53,273 nucleotides of DNA from Cellulosilyticum ruminicola JCM 14822 (lineage in GTDB: Bacteria > Bacillota > Clostridia > Lachnospirales > Cellulosilyticaceae). The notes below the pieces were generated by a model. It was not told where the DNA came from. It saw nothing but the letters and a program-made list of their open reading frames with translations, and searched no databases. Location: assembly GCF_001311925.1 (NCBI RefSeq), contig NZ_BBCG01000022.1:1-53273 (forward strand), written 5' to 3'. Shown piece by piece: positions 24,761 through 35,361 of this stretch (its first letter is position 1; each line of letters opens with the position of its first letter). The translations under genes were made by a program, and so were the position numbers.

Positions 24761-25987
24761 CTATTTCTTTACTCCTTTCATATAACTAGATTCTATCTGC
24801 TCAGCTATATATCCTTCTGTATTTTGAGTATGTATTAAATCATTATATATAATCCTATCTTTACATTCCCATATATCATAACCTTGATTATATGCTATTT
24901 GATATAATGGTATGATTGTATTCTTTAGACAATCTTTAAACTTATCTGAGCTTATTTGATACCAAGCTTTGGTACTATCCCAATTAGAAGGCATAATATG
25001 CACATAATCCTCTAACAATTTATTCAGCATAGCTTTTTGTTTGCCTTCATGCTCTTCACTTCTTACAAAATCAAATAGTTCATATTGTAAGTTACAAAAG
25101 TTTTTCATATATACATCTAAGTTAGGTAATGCATTACTCTTAGAACTATTAATATTTTTAAAGCTTGGTACTAGATTCCATATCTCATCATGAAGCACAA
25201 AACTCCATGGAATGAAATGATCTATACTTAAACCACCATATTCTGCGATATTTTTTTCCGTAAAAGGTCTATTAACATAGATATCGTTTAATCCTTTTTG
25301 AGCACCAAAATACTTCCATAATTTCGTTGCATCTCCTAAATCTCTCTTATCTGGTGGTGATATTTTAAGTGGAATAGCTGGTACATTAGGATTTTTCTTT
25401 TGTAAAAAATAGATAAGACTATATTCTATCCAAGCACTAATAATGACTTGATTATCATTTAAATATTTATGCCATGCCTCACCTAGACAAATACACTTTC
25501 TACCTTGTTTATCTTCAAAAGTATAAAAGGCATTTTCATCTTCACTAGTTAGTTCTTTCATTCTCTTATTAAAGTTTTCTTTAGAACCTATTTCATAAAA
25601 CGGCGATAACAAACGATAAGGTACCATATTATAAAGCACATTTATTTGTTTAATAATCTCTTTATCTTGTATGTTATAAATAGCTCTGTATATTGTATCA
25701 ATCTTTTCATCTGGTTTAATATCATACTTTTCTCGTATGCAACTTACAATCCTTGGCAAACTATCTTGCGTTCCAAAACTTAGTTTACAATGGGTAATAG
25801 GATACCAAGCTTTACTAATCATATGACAAGCAATTTCTTTAAACGTTATTTCTTTCTTACCTTTTATAGCTTCCGCTAAAATTCCACCCAACCATAAAGG
25901 CTTATAACTAGCACTCTGTGTACTATAATCCAATACATTGGCGAATAATCTCGTATCTACTTCTCTACTATGTGGCAATGAAAACAT
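24761..25987 (-). CDS. HNH endonuclease-domain protein
   Basis: This 408-aa protein carries a clear HNH fold near residues 250-290: GGLSIDHFIPWSFVLHDEIWNLVPSFKNINSSKSNALP. It has the DH general-base pair, the central N of NLVP and NSSKS, the signature of a family often found in defence islands. The N-terminal ~230 residues are helical and unassigned and may recognise a target. No zinc cysteines flank the motif. The stop abuts the methyltransferase copy B start, forming a tight two-gene unit upstream of the McrBC remnants. An AAAGGGGAGTAAATA ribosome site precedes the ATG. The gene appears intact, unlike most of the island. Confidence 0.85.
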   Translation of the reverse strand: MFSLPHSREVDTRLFANVLDYSTQSASYKPLWLGGILAEAIKGKKEITFKEIACHMISKAWYPITHCKLSFGTQDSLPRIVSCIREKYDIKPDEKIDTIYRAIYNIQDKEIIKQINVLYNMVPYRLLSPFYEIGSKENFNKRMKELTSEDENAFYTFEDKQGRKCICLGEAWHKYLNDNQVIISAWIEYSLIYFLQKKNPNVPAIPLKISPPDKRDLGDATKLWKYFGAQKGLNDIYVNRPFTEKNIAEYGGLSIDHFIPWSFVLHDEIWNLVPSFKNINSSKSNALPNLDVYMKNFCNLQYELFDFVRSEEHEGKQKAMLNKLLEDYVHIMPSNWDSTKAWYQISSDKFKDCLKNTIIPLYQIAYNQGYDIWECKDRIIYNDLIHTQNTEGYIAEQIESSYMKGVKK

Positions 25988-26042
25988 TATTTACTCCCCT
26001 TTTATCTAACCTACATTTATTCATCTAAGAAATAATCTGTAT

Positions 26043-27063
26043 CTATTCTTTTAACTTCATATATAAGGATATTTCATAATTCAAAAGTTGCCTTAGGTGT
26101 TTAATCTTGACGCAAGCAGAGCAATACAACAATGGTGAACTTATAAATCGTGGATCATCTTTTATCTTTACTTTTCCTATATAACCACTTGATGTACTTG
26201 TACACCAATTAGAACCCATTTCACATAAACATTTGCCACAAGTATGTGGACATAGAATGCGTATTATACCATTATCATTTCCGCCGTAAACGTATGGATG
26301 ATTTATAGCACATACTTGCTGTTCTTCAAAGTTTATACCTTCTGGTGGTGTTTTTGTGTTTCTCCAATTGATAGGAATAATGCCTTGACCATTATATTTT
26401 TCATAGAGGACCTGATAAAGTTCAGGTTTATCATAGCCTGCATCCATTAAGTAGTATGAAGGTTTAAATAGTTCTTCACAATCTTCCTTTAATTTTTGTA
26501 CAAGTGGCTCTGCCATATCTATATCGGCTACATTAGCTGAAGTAATCATGTACGATAATGTAATACCACTAGCAGTATTAACTAATGCATGCATTTTCCA
26601 ACCAAACCATTTAATAAAGTTACCATTAGTGTCAAGTTTACCTCCCCAGTTAGGAAAAGTTATATGCATCAATAAGTCCTAGAGAGTTAGCTTTATAAAT
26701 CATTCTTCTATAAGTTCTTTCTAAAATATCTGTCTCAGAAAGCTTTTTAATAAAACGCGTAAAAGTTGCTGCACTAGAAGTTTTAGAAATATATTCAAAA
26801 CCCAAAGAACGCTTAAATATAGGATCAGATTTCAAACAATGAACGAGAGCTTTAATGGTTGAAATATGTTTTACTTGTATAGCAATAAGCACCATAAGAA
26901 GTTGCTTTTTAGAATAGCCTTTAGGACCTCGTCTTGAAAAAGATTCAGGGTATATTTCAAGAAAAAATGTAAAATCAATAAAAGTCAATATAGCCTCAAG
27001 TTTAGTAAGAGGTTTCAATTCGTAAAATTCGTCTAAAGTAATTAAAGATTGTTGTCGATACAT
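26043..27063 (-). mobile_element. Inactivated IS5/IS1182-like transposase gene
   Basis: Two overlapping frames make up one DDE transposase. The first, from ATG 27063, reads MYRQQSLITLDEFYEL, RRGPKGYSKKQLLMVLIAIQVKH and ends at GLIDAYNFS, just at the first catalytic Asp. The second contains NWGGKLDTNGNFIKWFGWKMHALVNTASG and the second Asp in YYLMDAGYDKPELY, followed by a Cys-rich stretch. Sequence expected between SFS and NWGG is missing, so a deletion with frame change inactivates it. I could not define terminal inverted repeats. Confidence 0.75.
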
Positions 27064-27322
27064 ATTTAACAGTTTACTCCTTTCGATGTGGATTATTTGC
27101 TTAAAATGTATATTGAATCGGGGTAGGCTGTTTTTTATATGCAATATAAACATTGTAAAATCAAGGGATAAAAATTATAAAATTATCTCAGTTATAAATC
27201 TGGTCAATATTCAATATCAAATTTATTTGTATCTATCATACTATACTTTACAGGGATTTGTAAATTTTTGTCATTGCGTTAAAATCATTTCAGATATAAT
27301 TGTCATAATCGTTAACTTAAGA

Positions 27323-27683
27323 CTAAGTTTTTCCAGCAACAATAAGTTGTTCTAAATAACCTTCTATTTTAAAATAGGTAGTTTGTCTTAAGCTTTTTTC
27401 ATGCAAAGCCAACTTTTCTATTCTTTGAACTAAGTTAGAAAACGTCTCGTAAGTATGTAGTGTGATTCTTTTTAGTGTATAGAATTGATATAAGTCTACA
27501 AGCAGTAATGTATAAAATCTTTACATACTTACGCCTCTCCCATGACTATTAAGTATGCTTTGATCTACACTATCATAAAGTGGCATTGTAAGTAATGCTC
27601 CTAGAAATTTCCCATAAAGAATTGCTTCTACATATTTAGTTTTACCTACATGCATTAATTTGTGTTGCGTAGCTAGTCATTAA
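27323..27683 (-). pseudogene. IS4-type transposase C-terminal fragment
   Basis: The minus strand encodes HVGKTKYVEAILYGKFLGALLTMPLYD, then after a stop at GRGVSM, RFYTLLLVDLYQFYTLKR...EKLALHEKSLRQTTYFKIEGYLEQL. The K-x-E-A-x-x-Y-x-x-F pattern is that of the C-terminal end of IS4/IS231-type transposases. No N-terminal half is present. At its 5' edge a ribosome site (AAGGAGG) and ATG are enclosed in a hairpin (27690-27717), perhaps left from a gene start into which it inserted. Confidence 0.55.
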
Positions 27684-27761
27684 TATACCTCCTTGAAGTT
27701 ATATATCATCAAGGAGCTTCGCCGCAAATTTTATAGATTTTGTCAAGCTTTTTTACATAAA

Positions 27762-27797
27762 AAATACCCAAATACCGTTTTAAGTACTTGGGTATTT
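27762..27797 (-). terminator. Terminator of the cytosine methyltransferase gene
   Basis: AAATACCCAA (27762-27771) and TTGGGTATTT (27788-27797) pair exactly, with a T-run on the minus-strand exit side. Confidence 0.8.
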
Positions 27798-27843
27798 AAG
27801 AAGTATTCTAAGTTCAATGTCTTAACTAAATGACATTGGTCTT

Positions 27844-29064
27844 TTAAGACTTCTTTTCCATTTCTATTATTTGTTTTAATTCTCTTCCCATTTTCTCAAT
27901 TAAATCAACAACTAAAGCATTTCCCATACAAAAATATCTAAATTTCTGTGGCATACCTGAATTTGTCCAATTATCTGGAAATCCATTTATTCTCTCACAC
28001 TCTACTGGTGTTAATACTCTTAATCTACCTGTCTCAGGATCTTTTACAACATGTGTACTTCTATTTTTACTAGATTCACTTGTAAGCATCGTACGAGCTG
28101 GTCTATCAATAGGATCAGGGAATGCAATAGCTCCTTCTGAAAATATATAGCTATGTCCAGTTTTACTAGTTCTATTGATTCTTTTAGCACCTTTCATGTA
28201 ATCCCAATCTGCTAGATTTTCACCTAAGTAAAAGCTTTCATCTACATTGGTTTCTAGAATATTAGCTAATAATACTGGTGCTTTTTCTTCTGGTTTATAT
28301 CTTTGAGATATAATTTGTGTTCCAAATAAGGCACCACATTCTCCAAAGCTAAAGCTAAATTCATCAGAAATACTTAACAAGTCACCATCTAATACACAAG
28401 AACTAAACTCACTTGTCTCTTTGATAGGAAATTCTATTGCAAAAAATCCTCTTTCTTTCAAATATTCTTGATCTCCTGTAAGCATTTTTACACTTATTAC
28501 TTGTTTATAATATTGTGTACTTTCATGAGCAGCAAAAATAAATATTCTTCTTCTTCTTTGCCCTGCTCCATATTCTGCTGCATTAATAACACGCCATTCT
28601 ACCATATAACCTAAGTCTCTTAAGCAACCTAACATAACTGCAAAGTCTCTACCTCTTTGATTTGTTGGTGATTTTAATAATCTATCTACATTTTCTAGTA
28701 AAATAAATGGTGGGCGATGTCTATCTACAATTTTTTGAATTTCCCACCAAAGTACACCTTTTTTACCTTCAATTCCTTTAGCTCCTGTACTCGCTACAGA
28801 ATAATCTTGGCAAGGAAATCCACCTACAAGTAATGTATGTTGTGGAATTGGATGTTTTTCTGGATTATTATTTACTTCCGCTATATCTATATTAATACTT
28901 TCTGTCTCTGGGAAATGACTTGCATAACACTCAAATGCATGTTGTGATTTTTTGCTTGGTTCCCATTGGTTAGCCCAAACAACTTTAAAATCTTCACTTG
29001 CACGTGAGAGTCCTACATGAAAGCCACCTACTCCCGCAAACAATTCAACTACTGGTATTGGCAT
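27844..29064 (-). CDS. DNA (cytosine-5) methyltransferase of a Sau3AI-like R-M system
   Basis: This 406-aa protein has the C5-methyltransferase motifs in order: I FAGVGGFHVGLS (9-20), IV GFPCQDYSVAS with catalytic Cys85, VI LLENVDRL, VIII QRRRRIFIF, a target-recognition region, then IX/X near PARTMLTSES and PVECERINGFPDNW...MGNALVV. The length matches M.Sau3AI (about 410 aa). The neighbouring nuclease fragment is Sau3AI/MutH-like. The inferred target is therefore GATC with methylation of C; this is family inference. It reads behind the nuclease gene but has its own promoter (29153-29181), so it can be made without it. It appears intact and would now be a solitary methylase. Confidence 0.93.
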   Translation of the reverse strand: MPIPVVELFAGVGGFHVGLSRASEDFKVVWANQWEPSKKSQHAFECYASHFPETESINIDIAEVNNNPEKHPIPQHTLLVGGFPCQDYSVASTGAKGIEGKKGVLWWEIQKIVDRHRPPFILLENVDRLLKSPTNQRGRDFAVMLGCLRDLGYMVEWRVINAAEYGAGQRRRRIFIFAAHESTQYYKQVISVKMLTGDQEYLKERGFFAIEFPIKETSEFSSCVLDGDLLSISDEFSFSFGECGALFGTQIISQRYKPEEKAPVLLANILETNVDESFYLGENLADWDYMKGAKRINRTSKTGHSYIFSEGAIAFPDPIDRPARTMLTSESSKNRSTHVVKDPETGRLRVLTPVECERINGFPDNWTNSGMPQKFRYFCMGNALVVDLIEKMGRELKQIIEMEKKS

Positions 29065-29152
29065 ATATGTTCTCCTAAATCTTTAACGTTACGAAATTTT
29101 ATTTTATATTTATAAAAGTTATTTTCATTCATTTATTTTTATCGTAACTGTT

Positions 29153-29181
29153 ATTATAACATATTTAATTATCTTTTTGAA
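29153..29181 (-). promoter_or_regulatory. Promoter of the cytosine methyltransferase gene
   Basis: Minus strand TTCAAA (29176-29181), 17 bp, TATAAT (29153-29158), in the gap after the nuclease gene. Downstream, CGTAAC/GTTACG repeats and a TAACGTTA palindrome precede the start codon and may be regulatory. Confidence 0.65.
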
Positions 29182-29229
29182 CGACCTTAGCCTTGAGTTT
29201 ATATGTAAGGCACTATTTTTACAGCAATA

Positions 29230-30638
29230 TTATTTTAGGAATTCTTCATTTAACTGACTTAATATATAACTATTATTTAACCAAAAACATTGTTTTGGAT
29301 ACATTCTACCATCAGGCAATTGGTCTACATCAGATGAATTTTTGCCATGTGGTCTTACATGACTTACTGGATTGTGTGATGAACCAGGAAAATTATTATA
29401 CCTTTTATTATTTTTAACTGTAATTTCAAGTCCATTTATAAGAACCTGTTTCGTTTCTTCCCAAACGTTACGTACTTCTTCATTTAAATCTCTATATGGT
29501 ATATTCCAGAATTGACATCCTTCTAATCTTAATACACCATCCTTATCAAATTTATAAACTACAAAGAAAAATCTTGTTTCACTTAAATATGTTCCGAACG
29601 TAGATTCTTCCCAAGTCTCCTCAATAAGTTCTTTAAACTTAAATGCTGGAAATGACATATGTTGCTTGATTTTATTACTATTTTCAATACGAATAGTTTT
29701 AACAACTATATTAGCTTTTTCAAATTCTGCTACTCTATTACCTTTTATCCCAAGTATTCTATAGGCTAATAAAGCACCCAAATTTTTAGTATCTTTATTG
29801 TAATTTAATTTAAACTCATCTATTATCCCCTGAATGCTATATCCTTTATATTCATTGATTCTATTTGTTATGTACTCTTCAAATGAATCTACTACTCTAT
29901 TTTTAATAATAGGTTCATATGTCACTTTATTCGGAACGACATAATTATTTAAAACATATGTCATATAAGAATTTTTAAATGCAAATGCTCTTGGTTTAGC
30001 AAGTTCTTCACTATTAGGTTGTTTTCTTCTATCCTTAGAAGTTGCTGCTTTTGGTGCTGCTCCTAAATATAAAGTATCTCCTTCTGATAATTCATGTGCT
30101 TTACCTTCTTTGATTTTTTGTTTAATAAGCTCAAAATCTCGCTTAATAATCTGAATATCTTGTTCTGGTGGTGTAAATAAAGCTACGTAATCTATACTAT
30201 AATCTAATCTATCTTCGATTTCTTTCTCATATAAATAATAGACTAATAATATTAGTTGTGCTTTAGCCCATAAATGACTTTCTTCAAATGATTCATTTAT
30301 AACATTCATATAATCAATCATTGTAATTATTAATCTTTCTTTAGCTGATAGCTTACCATCTTTGTTTTTTTATATGGTGTAACTTTAAGTTCCACTCCTG
30401 CTTTATCAAAATCAGGTTTTGAATCATTATTAGGCTTATAATGAAAATGGTACTCTTCTATAAGCTCTCCTAGACCACCTTTACGTTTCTTATTTGCGTA
30501 TTCTTCTTCATGAACTTCAGACTTTTGAGCATTATATATTTTAACTACATCACTAAATGTTTTTCCTATAAGTCTCTTTCCATAATGCTCTATACTTAAA
30601 GCATTTGTTTCATCATATCCTTTTAAATAGTTTTCCAT
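29230..30638 (-). pseudogene. Sau3AI/MutH-type restriction endonuclease gene, frameshifted
   Basis: The true start is ATG 30636-30638 with a CTGGAGA ribosome site (MENYLKGYDETNALSIEHYGKRLIGKTF). The first frame continues through GLGELIEEYHFHYKPN and the MutH/Sau3AI catalytic core DSKPDFDKAGVELKVTP (D...ExK), then ends at 30330. The rest (KLSAKERLIITMIDYMNVINE... to 29230) is in another frame. One extra base in the seven-T run at 30365-30371 joins them into about 469 aa, close to Sau3AI (489 aa). The C-terminal half contains a second MutH-like domain and ends SHNPVSHVRPHGKNSSD...LPDG. Either the gene is dead, phase-variable at the run, or misread. Confidence 0.85.
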
Positions 30639-30842
30639 AATATATTTTCTCCAGTTAATTTTATTACTATAAATGTGCAAAATTAGTTCCAATAATTTTC
30701 CAGTACGATTTTGAGCAAAATAAAAAACATTTATGACATCTCTTGATATAATTAAGTCGACAAAAACCATAATCATAAAGAAATGAAGTGAAACGCCTTG
30801 AAATAACTTGAATTTATGAACAAGCGATAAAAGGGATTTCAA

Positions 30843-31150
30843 TTTAAAATATTTTTAAACAATGAGGTGTTGCATAGGGGAAGGTATCCCCTTTTATATT
30901 GGAATATTATCCCTTTAATCTATTGGTAATTAATTGGGTGCATTTATGCACGTTTATAGTTTATTATATTAGTACAGGCACTTCTTTAATTATAATACTT
31001 GTGCTCATTGTTATTTAGTTACTAACTTTTATTTCCATTAACATGAAAACAGTTACTATGTTAAAGGCTAAATTTCCATAATTTTAGACATGAAAATAGC
31101 CAGCATCCTGAGGTTTAATATATTAGACCATACCAAACACAAAGGAGCTG
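30843..31150. other. Intergenic AT-rich stretch with two small hairpins
   Basis: No gene is visible. AGGGGA/TCCCCT (30876-30892) followed by TTTTAT is a terminator-like hairpin on the plus strand, and GTGCAT/ATGCAC (~30940) is a short palindrome. The stretch probably contains the ends of the adjoining IS4 remnant. Confidence 0.4.
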
Positions 31151-31153
31151 ACT

Positions 31154-31845
31154 ATGGACAATTATATTACTTTATTCGAAAAATTTATAGGCCTTATCAA
31201 TTGGAAATTACTTCAAAAATATACTGTTAAACTAAATACCGATTTTAAAAAGAATAAATTTTTTACACATAAACACCTTACAAGTATGATTTATTTTCAT
31301 ATTTGTGAACATGATGGACTTCGTGATTTAAAACAAAGTATGACTGAGTAAAGTTCCAAAAGAAAAAAGCTGGTATAAAAATGCATACAAGTATGGATGG
31401 TCCAACAGGTTTACCTGACCGTATTATTTTTTCTACTGTAACATGTCATGATTGAACAAAAATGGATGAACTAATGACAGATAAAAGAACAGTTTACATT
31501 TGTGATAAAAGCTACATTGACTATAAAAAATTTGACAGCTATACTTCAAAAAAAATTTACTTCGTAAGTCGTCTTAAGGATAATGCCAAATTTAAAGAAG
31601 CCATAGATCTATCTATCACACAATGTACCAAAGCTCAGCCGTTATTACCAGCAGGTTCAACTATCATAGGTACGCCTTGGTAAAGAGCTTACATTTGTAA
31701 CTCATCTCATGTGTTATAGTTCAGAAGAAATAGCATGGCTTTATAAAAAACGTTAGGACATATTGAAAATGCTGCAAGGATTCAAATGATAACAGGTATA
31801 ATAACTTATTTATTACTTCGATTAACCCTTGAAAAGGTTGAAATA
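31154..31845 (+). mobile_element. Degraded IS4-family transposase
   Basis: An AAAGGAG-led ATG opens MDNYITLFEKFIGLINWKLLQKY...FFTHKHLTSMIYFHICEHDGLRDLKQSM, the N-terminal domain of IS4-type transposases, which stops at 31351. Further on are VYICDKSYIDYKKFD (the GD/DR-type catalytic region), IYFVSRLKDNAKF, EEIAWLYKKR and AARIQMITGIITYLLLRLTLE, in other frames. The middle with the first Asp is deleted. It cannot transpose. Confidence 0.7.
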
Positions 31846-31864
31846 AAGATAAGCTTAATCATTG

Positions 31865-33217
31865 CTATTTCACTTTAAATAAATTATCTAAAGTGGTATT
31901 TTCATCTACACCTTTAATTGTTCTTGAAGCTGCCCATTTATCTTGAAAACTAGTATGTTGAGCATTACCATATATACTAAAATACCATGATTTAGCAAAT
32001 TCTACATTCATTTCTCTACTCTTTGCTCCTATTTGAGCATCTATCCCTCGCCACTCCTCTAATATAGCATTTCTTTCTTCTCCTCCTTTAGGATAAAAAG
32101 GAGTGTATTTACCTTCCTCTTTATTCCACTTCTTTTTATCTAATTTCTCTTGTAGCTTTTCCTTTTGTTTATTAAGTTTATATAAGTCATCTATACATCT
32201 ACTTTTTTCTTTAGATCTCGCATAATTTTCTAAGGTTATATCATTTTGGCGTGAGTGTGCCACAATGGCTGCAAAGTGATATATAAAACGTCCCTTTCCT
32301 TCTTTCCCTTGTATCTCGTATATATCTCCTTGTTGCCTTGTAGCTGGATTTTTTCCTTCCATGTTACTTGCTTTGTTAGATGCAGTAATTACCCCTGAAA
32401 GCTCCTTACAATCATGTTGTCTTAAATTAAGCTTATCAGGTCTTACCATCACTAAATTATATGTTTGTCCATCCTTTTGAATATGAATCTTATTCCCTTC
32501 TTCTGATCTTAAACTCACTTTATATTGCAGATCTAATGTTGCCTGATTTGCTGCTAATGTTTGATTTGCTGCTGTTAATGCTTCTGCAGTCATATAGCAT
32601 TCTTTAGGCTGTGTTGTCTCTGCATTTATAGCAAATTGATAATCTTCGTCCATAAATAAATTTACTTTGTTACCATAAAACTTCATATCTACTACAGGTG
32701 AATAATCCATTCTTCCTTCTTTTGGTATGTGCCTTGGAAGCTTATAATCGGGATTTGAAGCTCCATGATATGCCTCTGTTACATCGAATAAATGTTTAAA
32801 GGTTTTAGAACCACCTTTATCCAATATTTTCTTTATTTTTTTACGCTCCTTATGACCAATTTCTCTAGCTGCCTGCCCCTGTACTTGTCCAGTTGGTTGT
32901 CTACCCATATATTCTTGTTCCATATAGGCCTTAATTACCTCTGCTTCCTCATTAGGTACTAATCTTATATGATTGGTTGTAAACATCTTTTTGTCTGTCG
33001 TATTAGTAACTTCATACTCCTCAGGCTTTACTCTAAAATATCCCTGTATAACAGCTTTCTCCTGATTTAAATGATTAGTCCTTAATGGATTATATCTGGG
33101 TAATCTATCATTTTGTTCTAAATGAGATACTTTGAATTGATTCGTTTGATTATTTTTTCCTGCTTTTTGGTGTGGACCTAATTGTTTCTCATATTGCCCC
33201 AATTGTCTAGTTGGCAT
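31865..33217 (-). CDS. Putative effector with a papain-like C-terminal region
   Basis: This 450-aa protein has no signal peptide. The N terminus is polar and contains RYNPLRTNHLNQEKAVIQGYFRV, the same NPL...IQ pattern as the RNase protein at 20562. In the C-terminal half HDCKELSG, YHFAAIVAHSRQNDITLENYARS and WYFSIYGNAQHTSFQDKW resemble a cysteine-protease-like family that I associate with extracellular contractile injection system cargo (Cys, His and Asn/Glu in that order). The identity is from pattern memory and needs a search. An AGAGGGGAT ribosome site precedes the ATG. It is bordered by an IS4 remnant and a surface-protein gene. Confidence 0.5.
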   Translation of the reverse strand: MPTRQLGQYEKQLGPHQKAGKNNQTNQFKVSHLEQNDRLPRYNPLRTNHLNQEKAVIQGYFRVKPEEYEVTNTTDKKMFTTNHIRLVPNEEAEVIKAYMEQEYMGRQPTGQVQGQAAREIGHKERKKIKKILDKGGSKTFKHLFDVTEAYHGASNPDYKLPRHIPKEGRMDYSPVVDMKFYGNKVNLFMDEDYQFAINAETTQPKECYMTAEALTAANQTLAANQATLDLQYKVSLRSEEGNKIHIQKDGQTYNLVMVRPDKLNLRQHDCKELSGVITASNKASNMEGKNPATRQQGDIYEIQGKEGKGRFIYHFAAIVAHSRQNDITLENYARSKEKSRCIDDLYKLNKQKEKLQEKLDKKKWNKEEGKYTPFYPKGGEERNAILEEWRGIDAQIGAKSREMNVEFAKSWYFSIYGNAQHTSFQDKWAASRTIKGVDENTTLDNLFKVK

Positions 33218-33308
33218 ACGTATCCCCTCTCTTTATCCTTTGATAAATTAAACCCGGCAACAAGTATTTCAAATATTCTAACTCTATTATAACAACTTCA
33301 TACAAAAA

Positions 33309-33335
33309 TCGCCAATCACATATTGTGATTGGCGA
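33309..33335 (-). terminator. Terminator of the amine-oxidase-like surface protein gene
   Basis: A perfect 12-bp stem (33309-33320 and 33324-33335) with a 3-nt loop. On the minus strand it is followed by TTTTTG and lies 25 nt past the stop codon. Confidence 0.85.
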
Positions 33336-33359
33336 CCTCTAAATCCTTATAAATTTCTA

Positions 33360-35155
33360 CTAATACTTTACAAAGCTATTTTCTTTTTCCCCTTCTAATC
33401 TATATCCTATGCTGCCTTCTCCTATATCAATGCTCCTAATAATGCCTTCTACTAACATTGTATTTTTGCCATCCATCCATTTATAAATGCTAGGTGCATA
33501 ACCGGCTACTTCGTAGCCAATGCGTTTACCTGATACTTTAAACTGTTTAATTGGTTTCTCACTAACTGTAGTTGTTTGGCCTGTTGTTAAACCATAAATG
33601 TAAAGTCCTTCTCCAATAAGAGAATTAGTGCCTTTCTTTGTATAGTAGAGACAGTTATTTTTTAGTTCTACATTATGAACAGGTACATTTACTAATATTT
33701 TTTCTCCATTTCCATCTAAATCAACGACTTTTACAAAGCCTGTTGCTTCTTCAATATAATAAATGTGATTGTTATTCATCCAAAAATGTGTTGCTGGTGT
33801 TGTAAGTTTCTTTTGTTCATTTGTATTTAAGTCAATACTGCATACTGCTTGTTTTTCATTGCTGCCAACTTTATATGCTAGTATATATAATTTGTCATTG
33901 TTAATATGTATATTCCCTTGAATGCCATAGCTACCTATGCCTACTTCTTCGCTAGGGCTTACATCTACTTCTAAATCATATGCATATCCCTCTGTGCCTA
34001 TAGGAACTGCTTTTTTTGTTTTTTGATTATAGGCCCCTATATTATAAAACTCAATTATATTTTCCAGGCTTGTGTAATAAATCATATCACCGCTTATTTC
34101 AAGCCCACCAAATTGATGACATGAAATAAGTTCTGAGCTCTTACCATTTTCAATCTTATATAATGTCTCTCCCCCCATTGTTAAATCCCCCTTATGAGTG
34201 CTATATAAAGGGTATCTCCCATAGGTATGAATTTGGAAATCCAGCTCATATCTACATTATTAGGAATCTGCCAAACAACTTGTGCCTGCATAGTTGTTAA
34301 ATCAAATTTTTCTAAAACACGTCCTTTACCCTTTTCCACAATATAATAAAACGCATAATCTACTATACCTTCACATCCATTTGTATTTTTAATGGTCTTT
34401 ATAACCTGAGGCTTTCCTTGATCTTTTTGACTATAAATAGTTATTGTATGACTTTCATTTTTTTCATCATACTTAGTTACTTCATAATAATTGATACCAT
34501 TAAAATTAACTGATGCATCCATCCCCACATAATTGTCTCTATCCTCTTTTGATGCACCTAAATTTTTCTTGATGATTTGAAGTGCTTTAGCATCTTCATC
34601 TCCTTCTATTTGAATGCCCTTATCGCTTACTAATACTAGACCATCTTTATATTGTACTTGTCTTCCTATTACTTCTCCTATAGCACGAAGTGGCAAGTTG
34701 ACATTGCCATTAAACTTTTTAGGTGCTTGAGAAAGCTCACCACTTTCTTTAGTCTTTGTACCATCTGCATCTACAAATGTCTTTTCAAATGCTTGGCTGC
34801 CTACTTTTAATTTAATGATTTGAGATTTGCCATTATACCATCTTGCACTTCCAAATGTATTCATATACATACATTCTAAAACCACTTCATCTGGTTTGCT
34901 TTTATCCCATTTCACATTCCACAATTCTTCATCATTCTCAATAAACTTTGCTACTAATCTTAAAGGCAGATAAACTGTGTTTCCTTCATTATTTACTTTA
35001 TACGCTCTATGCCCTAGATCTACATATTCTTTATTTGTAAAAATTTTATTTTGATAATTCATAGGCACAATGCTGACTTCATCTAAGGGTGCTGCCCATA
35101 TACTCGTGCCTATTCCCATTATTAAAAGACTCATTAATAACCAATTTCTTTTCAT
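33360..35155 (-). pseudogene. Secreted copper-amine-oxidase-N/DUF5050-like protein, frameshifted
   Basis: The 5' frame (324 aa) has a Sec signal (cleavage after SIWA). It then has two stalk-type modules of the copper amine oxidase N-terminal family (NTVYLPLRLVAKFI..., NVNLPLRAIGEVIGRQVQYKDG) and the start of a beta-propeller. It ends at 34181. The second frame (to 33360) continues the propeller: MGGETLYKIENGKSSELIS, GLEISGDMIYYTS, NNHIYYIEEATGFVKVVDLDG, which are DUF5050-like repeats. One added base near 34186-34193 (C5/TT) fuses both to about 597 aa. Such proteins sit on the cell surface; no enzyme activity is implied. The adjoining sigma-like gene upstream is broken too. Confidence 0.75.
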
Positions 35156-35361
35156 TCACTCATCCCCCATTTTCTATCTATCTTCAGCACCTTTTTCCTT
35201 CTAATGCCTTTTATCTTTAACTATATTTATTTGACTTTAGCTTTATTGTCTATTCTTATCCTACCATATCATTTATGTATTATCTTCCTCTATCATGACT
35301 TTGCCTTATAATCTTAATGTCTTCGTCTTATAACCGTAATCAAATAGTAATACTCTCCTTT

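Noticed and set aside
27690-27717. Riboswitch-like ribosome-site-sequestering hairpin before a tiny ORF
   Set aside because: The ORF is only about 12 codons and adjoins a transposase scar, so it is probably a leftover gene start.
30330-30842. Extended N terminus for the Sau3AI-like nuclease starting at 30842
   Set aside because: The extension is hydrophobic without family match; ATG 30638 with GGAG fits the Sau3AI start.
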